Shown: one piece after another, positions 8,992 through 17,656 of the stretch
How positions within the stretch are numbered: position 1 is the stretch's first letter
Layout: the number at the start of each line of letters is the position of its first letter
Source: an uncultured Lamprocystis sp.
GTDB lineage: Bacteria; Pseudomonadota; Gammaproteobacteria; Chromatiales; Chromatiaceae
Direction of reading: 5' to 3'
DNA length: 41,276 nt
NCBI RefSeq assembly: GCF_903933125.1
Contig: NZ_CAIZIZ010000333.1
Span: forward strand, 1-41,276
Notes under the pieces: model-generated
The model's input: the letters and a program-made list of their open reading frames with translations, nothing else
Database searches by the model: none
What the model was told of the DNA's origin: nothing
Position numbers and translations under genes: made by a program

Positions 8992-10358
8992 TGGCCTGGT
9001 CAACCAAGGGGTTTCAGGGGATCACGGGGCCGCTCAAGGAGCGTCTTATCCAGCAGGGCCTGGAACGGCGGGCGCGTCGGTCCGAACGTGGGCTTGCCGA
9101 GGATCTTGACGCCAATGGTGGCGACGACGCAATTCCGAATCGGGGGAACGGTTCCGATGAATCGTGTCGCTTCGACCTCGACCCGGCCTATCAACAGTTG
9201 CGACTCGTCGGCGAAGGAGCCGCACGCCTGGGTATCTCCAACCCGTTTTTTCGTCCCCACGATGGGATTGCCGGCAATACGACCGTAATCGCGGGCCAAA
9301 CCTACATTAATTTTTCCAGCTACAACTACCTTGGACTCTCCGGGCATCCTCTGGTCAGTGCCGCTGCCAAGCAGGCGATCGACGACTATGGGACATCGGT
9401 GTCGGCCAGTCGCCTGGTTTCTGGGGAACGACCGATCCATCGCGCCTTGGAAGAGGCGTTGGCGCGGCTGCATGGGGTTGATGATTGCATCACCTTTGTC
9501 AGCGGTCATGCCACCAATGTCACCACTATCGGCGTTCTGTGTGGTCCCGGGGACTTAGTCTTACATGATTCATTGATTCACAATAGTATATTGCAGGGAA
9601 TCGCCCTATCCAAGGCCAAGCGTCTCTCGTTCCCTCACAATGATTGGGCCGCCGCGGACCGCCTGTTGAGCGAGATCCGCGGTCAGTTCCGGCGTGTTCT
9701 GATCATTATCGAGGGGCTCTACGGCATGGATGGAGACGTCCCGGATCTGCCGCAGTTCATTTTGGTCAAATTGCGACACCATGCGCTGTTAATGGTGGAC
9801 GAGGCCCATTCATTTGGGGTATTGGGCGCACGTGGACTGGGAATTCGGGAGCATTTCGGGGTGGACGGGGGTGCGGTCGACATCTGGATGGGGACTTTGA
9901 GCAAAGCCCTGGCCGGCTGTGGCGGCTACATCGCTGGCGGGCGTGTGCTGACGGAACTGCTCAAATGTTCGGCTCCAGGGTTTGTCTACAGCGTCGGCAT
10001 GGCCCCGCCGCTCGCCGCCGCATCCCTGGCCGCCCTGGCCGTCCTCCAGGCTGAGCCGGAGCGTGTGGCGCGGCTGCGGGAGCGAGCGCAACTTTTTTTT
10101 GAATTGGTCAAACGTTGCCGGATCGACGTCGGTCTGAGCCAGGGTCTTTCTATCGTACCCGTCATCACGGCGAGTTCAATCAAGGCCGCGCGCCTCGCCG
10201 ACGCGCTGTTTCGTCGCGGCATCAACGTGCAACCAATTGTCTATCCGGCCGTTAACGAGCGGGCCGCTCGATTACGCTTCTTCCTGAGCTGCGAGCATAC
10301 CGAGGACCAGATCAGGGCCGCGGTTGACGCTTTGGCGGCAGCGTTGCGAACCCTGTGA
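8991..10358 (+). CDS. Alpha-oxoamine synthase, PLP-dependent (RkpG/WcbT-like)
   Basis: A 455-residue fold-type I PLP enzyme of the family that contains 8-amino-7-oxononanoate synthase, serine palmitoyltransferase and aminolevulinate synthase. These enzymes condense an amino acid with an acyl thioester and lose CO2. Visible hallmarks are YNYLGLSGHP, the SASRLVSGERPIHRALE block, VDEAHSFGVLG (Asp270, His273) and the PLP lysine Lys305 in GTLSKALAG. About 95 N-terminal residues precede the core, longer than BioF, and could dock to the PKS. The gene shares one base with the PKS stop (TAATG), so the two are translationally coupled. With no thioesterase on the PKS, the natural inference is that this enzyme off-loads the chain from the ACP as a long-chain alpha-amino ketone, as fungal Fum8 does in fumonisin synthesis. 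The amino-acid substrate cannot be read from the sequence. An acyltransferase role without condensation is the alternative. Confidence 0.9.
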   Translation: MAWSTKGFQGITGPLKERLIQQGLERRARRSERGLAEDLDANGGDDAIPNRGNGSDESCRFDLDPAYQQLRLVGEGAARLGISNPFFRPHDGIAGNTTVIAGQTYINFSSYNYLGLSGHPLVSAAAKQAIDDYGTSVSASRLVSGERPIHRALEEALARLHGVDDCITFVSGHATNVTTIGVLCGPGDLVLHDSLIHNSILQGIALSKAKRLSFPHNDWAAADRLLSEIRGQFRRVLIIIEGLYGMDGDVPDLPQFILVKLRHHALLMVDEAHSFGVLGARGLGIREHFGVDGGAVDIWMGTLSKALAGCGGYIAGGRVLTELLKCSAPGFVYSVGMAPPLAAASLAALAVLQAEPERVARLRERAQLFFELVKRCRIDVGLSQGLSIVPVITASSIKAARLADALFRRGINVQPIVYPAVNERAARLRFFLSCEHTEDQIRAAVDALAAALRTL

Positions 10359-11158
10359 GTCCACCTGCGCGTCCGCTGGTCCGGGTCGTCTTCTGCGGTA
10401 CTGCCGGGTTGTATTCGGCTTTGGTGCTCCAACGGTTACTGGCCTGTCGCGATCTCGAAGTCGTCGGTCTGATTCGTTCTACCCGAGTGCTGCGCGCCCG
10501 CTTCGGCTTTTTGCGTGGTGCCTGGCACCAAATTCGGATCAGCGGTGTATTCTACGCAGCCTATCTATGGATGGCGACGGATTGGACGGAGACCCTGTGC
10601 CGATGTTCACTGGGGCATTTGGCTCGCCGTCACAATCTCCCAACCCTGACGACTCGCAATGTCAACGATGCGGCCGGGCTCGCCTTCGTCACCGCTGCGC
10701 AACCAGACGTATTGGTGAGCTGCTTCTTCAATCAGCGGATCGGGGATGCGGTGCGGCGGTTGCCGCGGCGTGCCGCGGTCAATCTGCACCCCTCGCTATT
10801 GCCCGCGTTCAAGGGGGTCGATCCGGTGTTCCATGCGCGGCTGCGGCAGGCGCCGTCGCTCGGCGTGACGATCCACCACCTGACTGATCGCTTCGATGCG
10901 GGATCGATCCTGCGACAGCAGGCGTTACCGGATGTCGCTGCTGACAGCCTGTTCATGAGTACCGCCCGGCTGTTCGACCACGGCGGATGCTTGCTGATCA
11001 GCCTGCTTCGCGATGGTTCCGACACCCAACCCGGCATCCCCCAGGTCAGCACCGACGCCTACGATAGCTGGCCAACCGCGGGCCAGGTTCGGCAATTGTG
11101 CCGACGTGGAATCGCACTCTTGCGCATGAGGGACCTGGCATGGGCGCGACGCCAGTGA
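10355..11158 (+). CDS. Formyltransferase-family protein coupled to the oxoamine synthase
   Basis: This 267-residue protein has the N-terminal fold of 10-formyltetrahydrofolate-dependent formyltransferases (GART/Fmt/ArnA type). The catalytic triad is intact: Asn143 and His145 in NLHPSLLPAFKG and Asp181 in TDRFDAGSIL. The Asn-to-Asp spacing of 38 residues equals that of E. coli PurN (106/108/144). An opening Rossmann-like motif, VVFCGTAGLYSALVLQRLL, is near the N-terminus. The GTG start lies inside the preceding stop (GTGA), so it is coupled to the oxoamine synthase. Family members formylate glycinamide ribotide, methionyl-tRNA or amino sugars. Here the neighbour suggests the free amine of the PKS-derived lipid as acceptor, but an amino sugar of the capsule repeat unit is equally possible. 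It lacks the C-terminal OB-like domain of Fmt. No other 10-formyl-THF enzyme is nearby. Confidence 0.8.
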   Translation: MSPPARPLVRVVFCGTAGLYSALVLQRLLACRDLEVVGLIRSTRVLRARFGFLRGAWHQIRISGVFYAAYLWMATDWTETLCRCSLGHLARRHNLPTLTTRNVNDAAGLAFVTAAQPDVLVSCFFNQRIGDAVRRLPRRAAVNLHPSLLPAFKGVDPVFHARLRQAPSLGVTIHHLTDRFDAGSILRQQALPDVAADSLFMSTARLFDHGGCLLISLLRDGSDTQPGIPQVSTDAYDSWPTAGQVRQLCRRGIALLRMRDLAWARRQ

Positions 11159-11311
11159 TCGGACGGTAGCCAACGGCTGGGGGTGAGCGGCCGAGATCTC
11201 CGGAGCTGCGAGCTCGATCCTGCCGCCACCGAGTCATGACCAAGGCCGTCGCGGCGCCTTGTCCCGTGCGCTGTTCGCCAATCTTCTAGAGGGTGTCAAG
11301 GCGCCTGATGC

Positions 11312-11340
11312 TTGTGATAGGCACCGGCAGCGACTAAAAT
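11312..11340 (+). promoter_or_regulatory. Candidate sigma-70 promoter for the export genes
   Basis: TTGTGA (11312-11317) and TAAAAT (11335-11340) are separated by exactly 17 nt and match the sigma-70 -35 and -10 consensus at 4/6 and 5/6 positions. They lie in the only sizeable gap of the capsule locus (11159-11488), about 150 nt before the KpsE-like start. Otherwise I see nothing in this gap: no persuasive open frame and no terminator hairpin with a T-tract. If used, this promoter would uncouple the export and glycosyltransferase genes from the lipid genes upstream. Confidence 0.4.
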
Positions 11341-11488
11341 ATCGGGCTTGTGCCTCAAGCCGCCGCGGTGCCCGCCATCGTCTCCCAATACTCCCACCGT
11401 TGCTCCTGCTCGTCGTCTTGGGAGGCTCATGCGTCAAAGGTCATTCGCATGGCTGTCAGTGTTCCGATAGAATCCGGCAATAGTTGCG

Positions 11489-12652
11489 ATGTCCGAGATC
11501 ATCCTGCCTGAACCAGCGTCCGTGTCCGATCAAGTTCGGCCGCGCCGGTTTTTTCCGCAGTTGCGGCAAGTGAACACGCTCTTCATGCTGACGGTCGTCA
11601 TGCCGACCGTGCTTGCCGTTCTGTATTTCGGGGTGATTGCTTCAGATGTCTTTCTCTCCGAGTCACACTTCGTTGTGCGTGGTCCGCAGCGAACGTCGGC
11701 CGCCGGTCTCACGTCGTTGTTGCAAGGTGTGAGTGGCGGCTTTTCGCGGTCGGTTGAGGATAGCTACAGCGTGACTGATTTTATGATCTCGCGTGATGCC
11801 TTGCGATCACTTGAGGACGAACTGAATCTAACGCAGGCGTTTGGGTCAGATGGCATAGACATACTCAGCCGCTTCGCTGGACTCGATCGGGACGACAGTT
11901 TTGAAGCGCTTCACCGCTATTACCAAAAGATGGTCGGTGTAACGGTGGATGCCGCGTCTCCTATTTCAGTTCTCAGTGTCCGTGCCTTCTCGGCAGAAGA
12001 CGCTTTCCGTATCAATGAGCGATTGTTGGAACTGAGCGAGCAGTTGGTCAATACGCTTAACGCGCGTGCCCGCCAGGATATGATCCAGTTCGCCCAGTCG
12101 GTTGTGGCCGATGCCGAGCAGCGTGCCCGCACGGCGGCTGAAAGGGTCTCTGAATTTCGCCACCGTCAGTCAGTGTTCGATCCGGAAAAGCAGTCGGCGA
12201 TACAGCTCGAACGGGTCTCGGTTCTTCAGGGGGAGCTGAGCATCAGCAAGACCCGATTGGCACAGATTCGTAGTCTGGCGAAAAACAATCCGCAGATCGA
12301 TCCGCTGCAAAAGATGGTGGACGCAACAGAGGCGGAAATCGCTTCGGAAACCGCAAAAGTCGTGGGTGGTCGGGTGTCGCTGGCGGATAAGGCGGTAGAG
12401 TACGAGGGATTGGTCCTGGAGCAAGAACTTGCTGCGAAGCAGTTGGAGACCTCCTTGATTTCGCTGGTTCAGGCGCGTGACGAGGCGCAGCGCAAGCAAC
12501 TCTACCTGGAGCGTATCGTTCAGCCCAGTATGCCCGATGTTGCGCTTGAGCCGCGGCGCATCCGCAGCATCGTCGCTACCCTCATCCTCGGATTGATCGG
12601 TTGGGGCATGCTCTCGCTCGTGGTAGCCGGAGTGCGCGAGCATCACGATTAG
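11489..12652 (+). CDS. kpsE: Capsule export inner-membrane protein, KpsE/CtrB/BexC family
   Basis: A 387-residue member of the polysaccharide co-polymerase-like family that bridges the KpsMT transporter and the outer-membrane channel in ABC-dependent capsule export. It has one N-terminal membrane segment (about residues 31-50), the family motif SESHFVVRGPQ right after it (57-67), a long periplasmic part rich in coiled coil (about 180-345, with several AEQRARTAAERV-like heptads), and a second membrane segment near the C-terminus (about 361-381) preceded by a proline-rich stretch (QPSMPDVALEPRR). This is the standard topology and length. It is followed 9 nt later by kpsM. The start ATG is chosen because the N-terminal cytoplasmic tail then has typical length; the ribosome-binding site is weak. 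Confidence 0.9.
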   Translation: MSEIILPEPASVSDQVRPRRFFPQLRQVNTLFMLTVVMPTVLAVLYFGVIASDVFLSESHFVVRGPQRTSAAGLTSLLQGVSGGFSRSVEDSYSVTDFMISRDALRSLEDELNLTQAFGSDGIDILSRFAGLDRDDSFEALHRYYQKMVGVTVDAASPISVLSVRAFSAEDAFRINERLLELSEQLVNTLNARARQDMIQFAQSVVADAEQRARTAAERVSEFRHRQSVFDPEKQSAIQLERVSVLQGELSISKTRLAQIRSLAKNNPQIDPLQKMVDATEAEIASETAKVVGGRVSLADKAVEYEGLVLEQELAAKQLETSLISLVQARDEAQRKQLYLERIVQPSMPDVALEPRRIRSIVATLILGLIGWGMLSLVVAGVREHHD

Positions 12653-12661
12653 GGTGTTAGC

Positions 12662-13450
12662 GTGGTCAGCGATACACCATTATTCCGTTCGTTAGCGATT
12701 CAAGCCCGTGTCATCGGCGCGCTCCTACTGCGGGAGATCATTACCCGTTATGGCCGTCATAATATCGGATTTTTTTGGTTGTTTCTGGAGCCGATGATCT
12801 TCACGCTCGGTGTTACACTATTATATGGGTACCTGCGGCCGATGCATGGCGCGATGTCGATCATCCCGTTCGCCATCACCGGCTATTCGTCCGTGCTGAT
12901 GTGGCGCAATGCGGCCAGCCGTTGCTCCAAGGCGATCGAACCGAATCTCTCGCTGCTCTATCATCGCAATGTAACCACGCTCGATATCTTTGGCGCTCGG
13001 CTCTTACTCGAGATTTCCGGGGCCACCATCTCCCTGATCGTGCTCTTGGCGGTCTTTATTTTTGCCGGCTATGCACCGATGCCCGCGGATCCTCTGACGA
13101 TGGTTGGCGCTTGGTTGCTCCTTGCCTGGTTCGGCGGCGCGCTCGGGCTCATCGTCGGGGCTCTGTCGGAGCGCTCGCAGACCTTCGAGCGCATCTGGCA
13201 TACGCTGACCTATCTGATGTTTCCGCTCTCCGGGGCGCTCTTTATGGTAGACTGGCTGCCGGCCAAGGCACAGTCACTGATCCTCTGGGTGCCGATGGTT
13301 CATGGCGTGGAGATGCTGCGCGACGGTTACTTCGGATCGGCAGTGCGCACGCATTATGACGTCGGCTATCTCGTACTCGTCAATTTCATTATGCTCTGGG
13401 TCGGTTTGCTCTTGATTGACCGCGGTAAGTACTTGGTGGCTTCCGAATGA
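12662..13450 (+). CDS. kpsM: Capsule ABC transporter permease KpsM
   Basis: A 262-residue ABC-2 type permease with six predicted membrane helices. It forms the inner-membrane channel that moves lipid-linked capsule polysaccharide across the membrane. The N-terminal signature [20 protein letters not shown] (20 residues, about 23-42) is diagnostic for the KpsM/BexB/CtrC group, followed by hydrophobic segments around [49 protein letters not shown] and a C-terminal [15 protein letters not shown]. The start is GTG with AGGG about 7 nt upstream. The stop overlaps the kpsT start (ATGA), the usual coupling of the permease with its ATPase. Charge distribution and length are normal for the family. Confidence 0.92.
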   Translation: MVSDTPLFRSLAIQARVIGALLLREIITRYGRHNIGFFWLFLEPMIFTLGVTLLYGYLRPMHGAMSIIPFAITGYSSVLMWRNAASRCSKAIEPNLSLLYHRNVTTLDIFGARLLLEISGATISLIVLLAVFIFAGYAPMPADPLTMVGAWLLLAWFGGALGLIVGALSERSQTFERIWHTLTYLMFPLSGALFMVDWLPAKAQSLILWVPMVHGVEMLRDGYFGSAVRTHYDVGYLVLVNFIMLWVGLLLIDRGKYLVASE

Positions 13451-14097
13451 TCACGTTGCGGGGGGTGTCCAAAGATTATCGCACCCGTGAGGGTGGTCGC
13501 CACGTGTTACGGGATATCAATCTGCAGATTGACCGTGGCGCGAAGATCGGCATTCTCGGCCGCAATGGTTCCGGTAAGTCGACCCTGATCCGGCTGATCG
13601 GCGGGGCCGAGCACCCGACCTGCGGTGTGATCAAGCGCGAGATGACGGTATCCTGGCCGCTCGCGTTCAGCGGCGGATTTCAGGGCAGCCTGACCGGTTT
13701 GGATAATTTGCGTTTCATTTGCCGTGTCTACGGTGCCGATATCGATCGGGCCCGGCCTTTTGTCGAGGATTTTTCCGAACTCGGCGTTTACTTTCGAGAG
13801 CCGGTGAAGACCTACTCCGCCGGTATGCGCGCCAGACTGGCCTTCGCTTTGTCGATGGCTATCGAGTTCGATTGTTACTTGATCGACGAAGTGCTGGCTG
13901 TCGGTGATTCGCGGTTCCATGAAAAATGCCATCACGAGCTCTTCGAGAAGCGGCGTGATCGCGCGTTGCTCATGGTGTCGCATTTGCCCCAACATATACG
14001 CGAGTACTGCAGCACGATCTACGTGCTGAGCGCTGCGCGAATTCAGCGATTTGATGATGTCGACGAGGCCTATGCATATTTCGCCGAATGTGGGTAG
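13447..14097 (+). CDS. kpsT: Capsule ABC transporter ATP-binding protein KpsT
   Basis: A 216-residue ATPase that powers capsule export with KpsM. It shows Walker [10 protein letters not shown] (38-46), an ABC signature variant [14 protein letters not shown] (about 122-135), Walker [13 protein letters not shown] and a switch His in MVSHLPQHI. It lacks the C-terminal carbohydrate-binding domain of Wzt proteins, so it belongs to the KpsT/CtrD type, which exports glycans that are not capped for recognition. Its ATG lies in the kpsM stop (ATGA), and its 3' end overlaps the next gene. Position between KpsE/KpsM and the glycosyltransferases agrees with the assignment. Confidence 0.93.
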   Translation: MITLRGVSKDYRTREGGRHVLRDINLQIDRGAKIGILGRNGSGKSTLIRLIGGAEHPTCGVIKREMTVSWPLAFSGGFQGSLTGLDNLRFICRVYGADIDRARPFVEDFSELGVYFREPVKTYSAGMRARLAFALSMAIEFDCYLIDEVLAVGDSRFHEKCHHELFEKRRDRALLMVSHLPQHIREYCSTIYVLSAARIQRFDDVDEAYAYFAECG

Positions 14098-15646
14098 CAC
14101 GACCAGCATCCTGTTCGATCTGAAGCCGGCTTTGGATGGATATGCCGGTATCCCGCAGGAGACGCGCTTGCTGTTTCGAGGGCTGCGATCATTGTCTTCC
14201 TGCGACGTGACCGGACTCATCCAACATGGTGCGCGGCGGTTGCGGTCCGGCTCCGCCACCGCGCGGTCGTCGAACCCGCGCGCTTACCAGATCAACCGTT
14301 CGTCACGTATTGTCGTTGCGTTGCGTGATATGCCCGCGGCGAGCCCCGGCGAGGCGGATGTGCAGGTCTTGGCTCCCGGGACGAAGAGTGCCAATTCAAA
14401 CGTCGGTCTCAACTCCGTACTACATGCCGTGGGATTGTTCTTGTTGCTGCAGTCAGCGCAGTTGGGGGACCGGTTGGGCCGGCGTCTTGAGCCCACTCCG
14501 TTCGCCTCTGAATTATTCGATGACTTCGTCTGGCGGACTTTCTTCAGTAAGACATTGAAGTCCGCGGACAAGTCGTTAGTGACGTCATCCCGGTTTCAGA
14601 CCCTGAGTGTGTCGCGTAAGCGGCTGCATCAAGTCGGTCTGGCCGGCCGCCGCTGGTCGAGAACGCCGCGCTATCTCAGCATCAACACCCATGGCAGCGA
14701 TGTGCTGTTGGCCCAGACACCATTCCCCGCGCGCGTCTCCGACGGGACGCAACTGGTGATCCGGTACCATGACACGATACCCATATTTTTCCCTCATACG
14801 ATCAATGACAGCGTTTTCCATCAGGCGTCACATTATTACGCGTTGCAGGACAATGTTCGTGCCGGTGCCTGGTTTTCATGTGTTTCTGAATCCACGCGGC
14901 GTGATCTGCTGACGGTCTTTCCGGAGGCTGAAGCCCGAACGTCAGTGATTCATAACATGGTCTCCGACGATTATTTCGACGAACTTTCAGCGTCCGCTTA
15001 CGTGCCTCAGATTCTCCGCAGTCGGCGCGCTCAGTCCCGTGCTGTTACCGCAGATCTGAGTTCCTTGGAACCTGCACTCAGGGGCTCGGACACCGGGTTT
15101 GATTACTTGCTGATGGTTTCAACGATCGAGCCGAGGAAGAATCACCTGTTGTTAACCGCCGCGTGGGAGCGCTTGAAGTACAATGCCATGCCGCGGTTGA
15201 AATTGGTCGTTGTCGGCAGCCAGGGTTGGGCCTCCGCGTCGGTACTCGACGTCTTTCGTCCCTGGATTGAGCTGGGTGATCTCTTTTATCTGAACAATGT
15301 CCCGTCGGCAGAACTCAGAGTGCTCTATCGACACGCTGCAGCGACTGTTTGTCCCAGCCTGGCGGAGGGATTCGACTATTCCGGTATCGAGGCAATGCGC
15401 AGTGGTGGGGTGGTGATTGCGTCCGGCATTCCAGTACATCGTGAAATCTACGGGGATGCGTCGGCCTATTTCGATCCATACTCCGCGGAAGACGCCGCCG
15501 CGGTCATTGGCAACGTGTTGTCCGGTGAGTCGCTCGGGTTACGGGAGCAGTTGCGGGTCGCGGGTGCACGCGTCGCGGCTCGCTACACCTCTGAGCATCT
15601 CCTGTCCCAGTGGGAGGGCTTTTTTCACGAGCTCAAGAAGTCTTGA
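14072..15646 (+). CDS. GT4-family glycosyltransferase
   Basis: A 524-residue GT-B glycosyltransferase (group 1). The C-terminal nucleotide-sugar domain is clear: [14 protein letters not shown] near residue 350, [11 protein letters not shown], and the EX7E-type motif [15 protein letters not shown]. The N-terminal acceptor half contains [12 protein letters not shown] and a [10 protein letters not shown] segment. The first 230 residues are longer and less conserved than usual. I chose the ATG at 14072 (GAGG upstream), inside the kpsT 3' end. A GTG at 14090 is also possible, and an in-frame TTG at 14051 is less likely. Sugar donor and linkage cannot be read from the sequence. It probably adds a residue to the capsule repeat or the linker. 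A relative with the same STIEPRKNH motif is encoded at 21545. Confidence 0.85.
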   Translation: MHISPNVGSTTSILFDLKPALDGYAGIPQETRLLFRGLRSLSSCDVTGLIQHGARRLRSGSATARSSNPRAYQINRSSRIVVALRDMPAASPGEADVQVLAPGTKSANSNVGLNSVLHAVGLFLLLQSAQLGDRLGRRLEPTPFASELFDDFVWRTFFSKTLKSADKSLVTSSRFQTLSVSRKRLHQVGLAGRRWSRTPRYLSINTHGSDVLLAQTPFPARVSDGTQLVIRYHDTIPIFFPHTINDSVFHQASHYYALQDNVRAGAWFSCVSESTRRDLLTVFPEAEARTSVIHNMVSDDYFDELSASAYVPQILRSRRAQSRAVTADLSSLEPALRGSDTGFDYLLMVSTIEPRKNHLLLTAAWERLKYNAMPRLKLVVVGSQGWASASVLDVFRPWIELGDLFYLNNVPSAELRVLYRHAAATVCPSLAEGFDYSGIEAMRSGGVVIASGIPVHREIYGDASAYFDPYSAEDAAAVIGNVLSGESLGLREQLRVAGARVAARYTSEHLLSQWEGFFHELKKS

Positions 15647-15658
15647 TCGTATGACCGA

Positions 15659-17647
15659 ATGTTCAGTAAGGTGCTGGAGAGCAAAGTGACCATTGTTGTA
15701 ACCTGTGGCTATCCTGGTTCAAGGTACGAAGAAGTGCACGGTTTGTTTACGGCATCCGGGCTCAGTGAAACCACGCCATCCCGCCGTGAGGGTCTAACGG
15801 TCGGGTGGTTCCATGAGCAGGCGCTCAAGGCGCACGGGGTATCCCCACAGGATGACGAAGCGGTCTTGCAACTTGCTCCCGGAAGACTCTGGGAAGAGCT
15901 GGCAATCGACTTGGTCTTGGGGAATTTACAGAAAGAAAATTGGGGGTGGGCGGATTGGCGATCCCTATGGTTGTTAGAGTTCTGGCGCGATTTTGATCCG
16001 CAGATTCGCTTTGTTCTCGTCTATCAGTCGCTGGATGTGCTGGTTGCTGAACTGGTACAAAGCGGTGCTACGATGTCCGCTCAGGACCTCTTGCAGATCA
16101 CGAGGCTGTGGCTTTCCATCCATCGCGAGTTGGTGCGTTTTCATCACCGTAATCGGGGTCGGTCGATCCTGGTCAATGGCGATCGGGTGTTCCAGGCTCC
16201 GGAACTATTCGTCGCCAAGGCGAGCGACTGTCTTCAGTTGCCATTGCACTGGCCGGCCGCGGCTGATATTCCGGCACCGGGAGCACCATCAGCGCTGGCC
16301 AGGCTGTTGGTAAAGTCATTGCCCTGGGTGGAAGGCGATGTCAGCACACTGTGGGGGGAGTTGGAAGCCGTCGCCGAGTTCGGATCTGATGAGCAGGAGT
16401 CTGAGCACCCGTCGGTCGAGCATGCGGTCACTGAGTTTCAGGGACTCGTAGCGGCGCTCAATCGGGCCGAGTCGCGCTTTACCATCGTCACGATGGAAAA
16501 CGATGCGTTGCAGCAGGCGCGAACCGAGCATGATCGGCTCGTCGATGAGTTAAATAGTCAGTTGAGCGCCGTGCGGAGTGCACAGGCGGCCGCGGAGGCG
16601 GCGGTAGAGACGGAACGTGCGGCGAAGGTCGAGCACGTCAAGGAGAACGAGCAGCTATTGGTGCACTTGCATCAAGTGCAAGAGGAGTTGGAACGTTATT
16701 TCTACAAGGATCAAGGCGATGCGTTGCAGCAGGCACAAGTCGAGCATGGTCGGCTCGTCGATGAATTGAACAGTCGGTTGAACGCCGCGCGGAGTGCACA
16801 GTCGGCGGCGGAGAAGAGCGAGGCCGCGGCGAAAAACCGCGTGGACAAGGCTGAAGCGGTTAATCGGAGCGAGGCGCAAGCGCGGCAGCAGGAGCAGATC
16901 AAGCACCAACAGCTTATTGATGATCTAAAGCGTCAACTGACTACCGCGCGGAATGCACAAGCGGCGGCGGAGGCGGCGGTATCCAAAGAACGCGCGGCCA
17001 AGGTCGAGCAGGCCAAAGAGTGCGACCTGCTGCTCGCGCAATTACATCAAGTGCAGGAGGAACTGGAGTCTTATTTCTTGCAGGATCAAGCGCGGGGGGG
17101 CAACGCTCTCCTGGCTTCGGCGTTGCCGCCGGGCAATGCCGATGCGTGGAATCCGCTGCGTCCGGTGGAGTGGCTCTTGGATTTGCGGGAGGAGATCGTC
17201 GGCGAGAACTGGTACTATGCGGAACACGATGGGCGGTGGGCGGGGCCTGAGGCTCGGAGTTCGCTCGAACTGCCGGCGCTCCCGCGTGGTCGTTATCAGA
17301 TCCGATTCGACATTGTCGATACGATGCAGCCGGAGATCCTCGCTGGCCTAACTGCGGTACTGAACGGCACGCGACTTGATCTGGAGCCGATCAAGGCTGA
17401 ATTGCCCGCGCTGGTCATTGCCTTGTATGATGCCGGCGACGCCCCGACCGAGGGTCAGTGGCGGCTGGAGTTGCTGTTTCCTGGGCTGGTCTCACCAGCC
17501 GAGCGCGGCTCCGAAGATGAACGTCGGCTGGCGATACGACTGCGTACCGTGCGAATCATCGCGGTGGATGAGAAAGCGCAGCAGGAGCAGATACCGCCGC
17601 TCGGCGAAGGGAAGAAAAGGAAGCGTAGATGGTGGAACAGAGGTTGA
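15659..17647 (+). CDS. Sulfotransferase-like N-domain with long coiled coil and beta-sandwich C-domain
   Basis: A 662-residue three-part protein. Residues about 1-220 resemble the P-loop fold of the Sulfotransfer family (FWRDFDPQIRFVLVYQSLDVL, with a W-rich segment before it), but the expected phosphosulfate loop reads GYPGSRYEE and the usual KDPR reads ADWR, so sulfotransfer activity is doubtful. Residues about 265-475 form a coiled coil of related units; LHQVQEELE followed by YF occurs twice, the opening DALQQA/EHxRLVDELN unit occurs twice, and a third partly similar unit starts near 415. Residues about 490-645 look like a beta-rich, possibly carbohydrate-binding domain ending before a basic KKRKRRWW tail. 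The LHQVQEELE motif is one I associate with polysaccharide gene clusters. It could be a scaffold or chain-length factor for the glycosyltransferases on either side. GTG codons at 15671 and 15686 are alternative starts. Function is not established. Confidence 0.7.
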   Translation: MFSKVLESKVTIVVTCGYPGSRYEEVHGLFTASGLSETTPSRREGLTVGWFHEQALKAHGVSPQDDEAVLQLAPGRLWEELAIDLVLGNLQKENWGWADWRSLWLLEFWRDFDPQIRFVLVYQSLDVLVAELVQSGATMSAQDLLQITRLWLSIHRELVRFHHRNRGRSILVNGDRVFQAPELFVAKASDCLQLPLHWPAAADIPAPGAPSALARLLVKSLPWVEGDVSTLWGELEAVAEFGSDEQESEHPSVEHAVTEFQGLVAALNRAESRFTIVTMENDALQQARTEHDRLVDELNSQLSAVRSAQAAAEAAVETERAAKVEHVKENEQLLVHLHQVQEELERYFYKDQGDALQQAQVEHGRLVDELNSRLNAARSAQSAAEKSEAAAKNRVDKAEAVNRSEAQARQQEQIKHQQLIDDLKRQLTTARNAQAAAEAAVSKERAAKVEQAKECDLLLAQLHQVQEELESYFLQDQARGGNALLASALPPGNADAWNPLRPVEWLLDLREEIVGENWYYAEHDGRWAGPEARSSLELPALPRGRYQIRFDIVDTMQPEILAGLTAVLNGTRLDLEPIKAELPALVIALYDAGDAPTEGQWRLELLFPGLVSPAERGSEDERRLAIRLRTVRIIAVDEKAQQEQIPPLGEGKKRKRRWWNRG

Positions 17648-17656
17648 TCAGTCGCA

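Noticed and set aside
1261-11158. A free sphinganine-analogue toxin cluster of the fumonisin type
   Set aside because: The genes lie within an unbroken capsule operon with KpsCS and the export machinery, and no tailoring oxygenases or toxin-type exporters are present.
14051-14071. TTG at 14051 as start of the first GT4 gene
   Set aside because: It needs a rarer codon and a longer overlap with kpsT; the ATG at 14072 has GAGG upstream.
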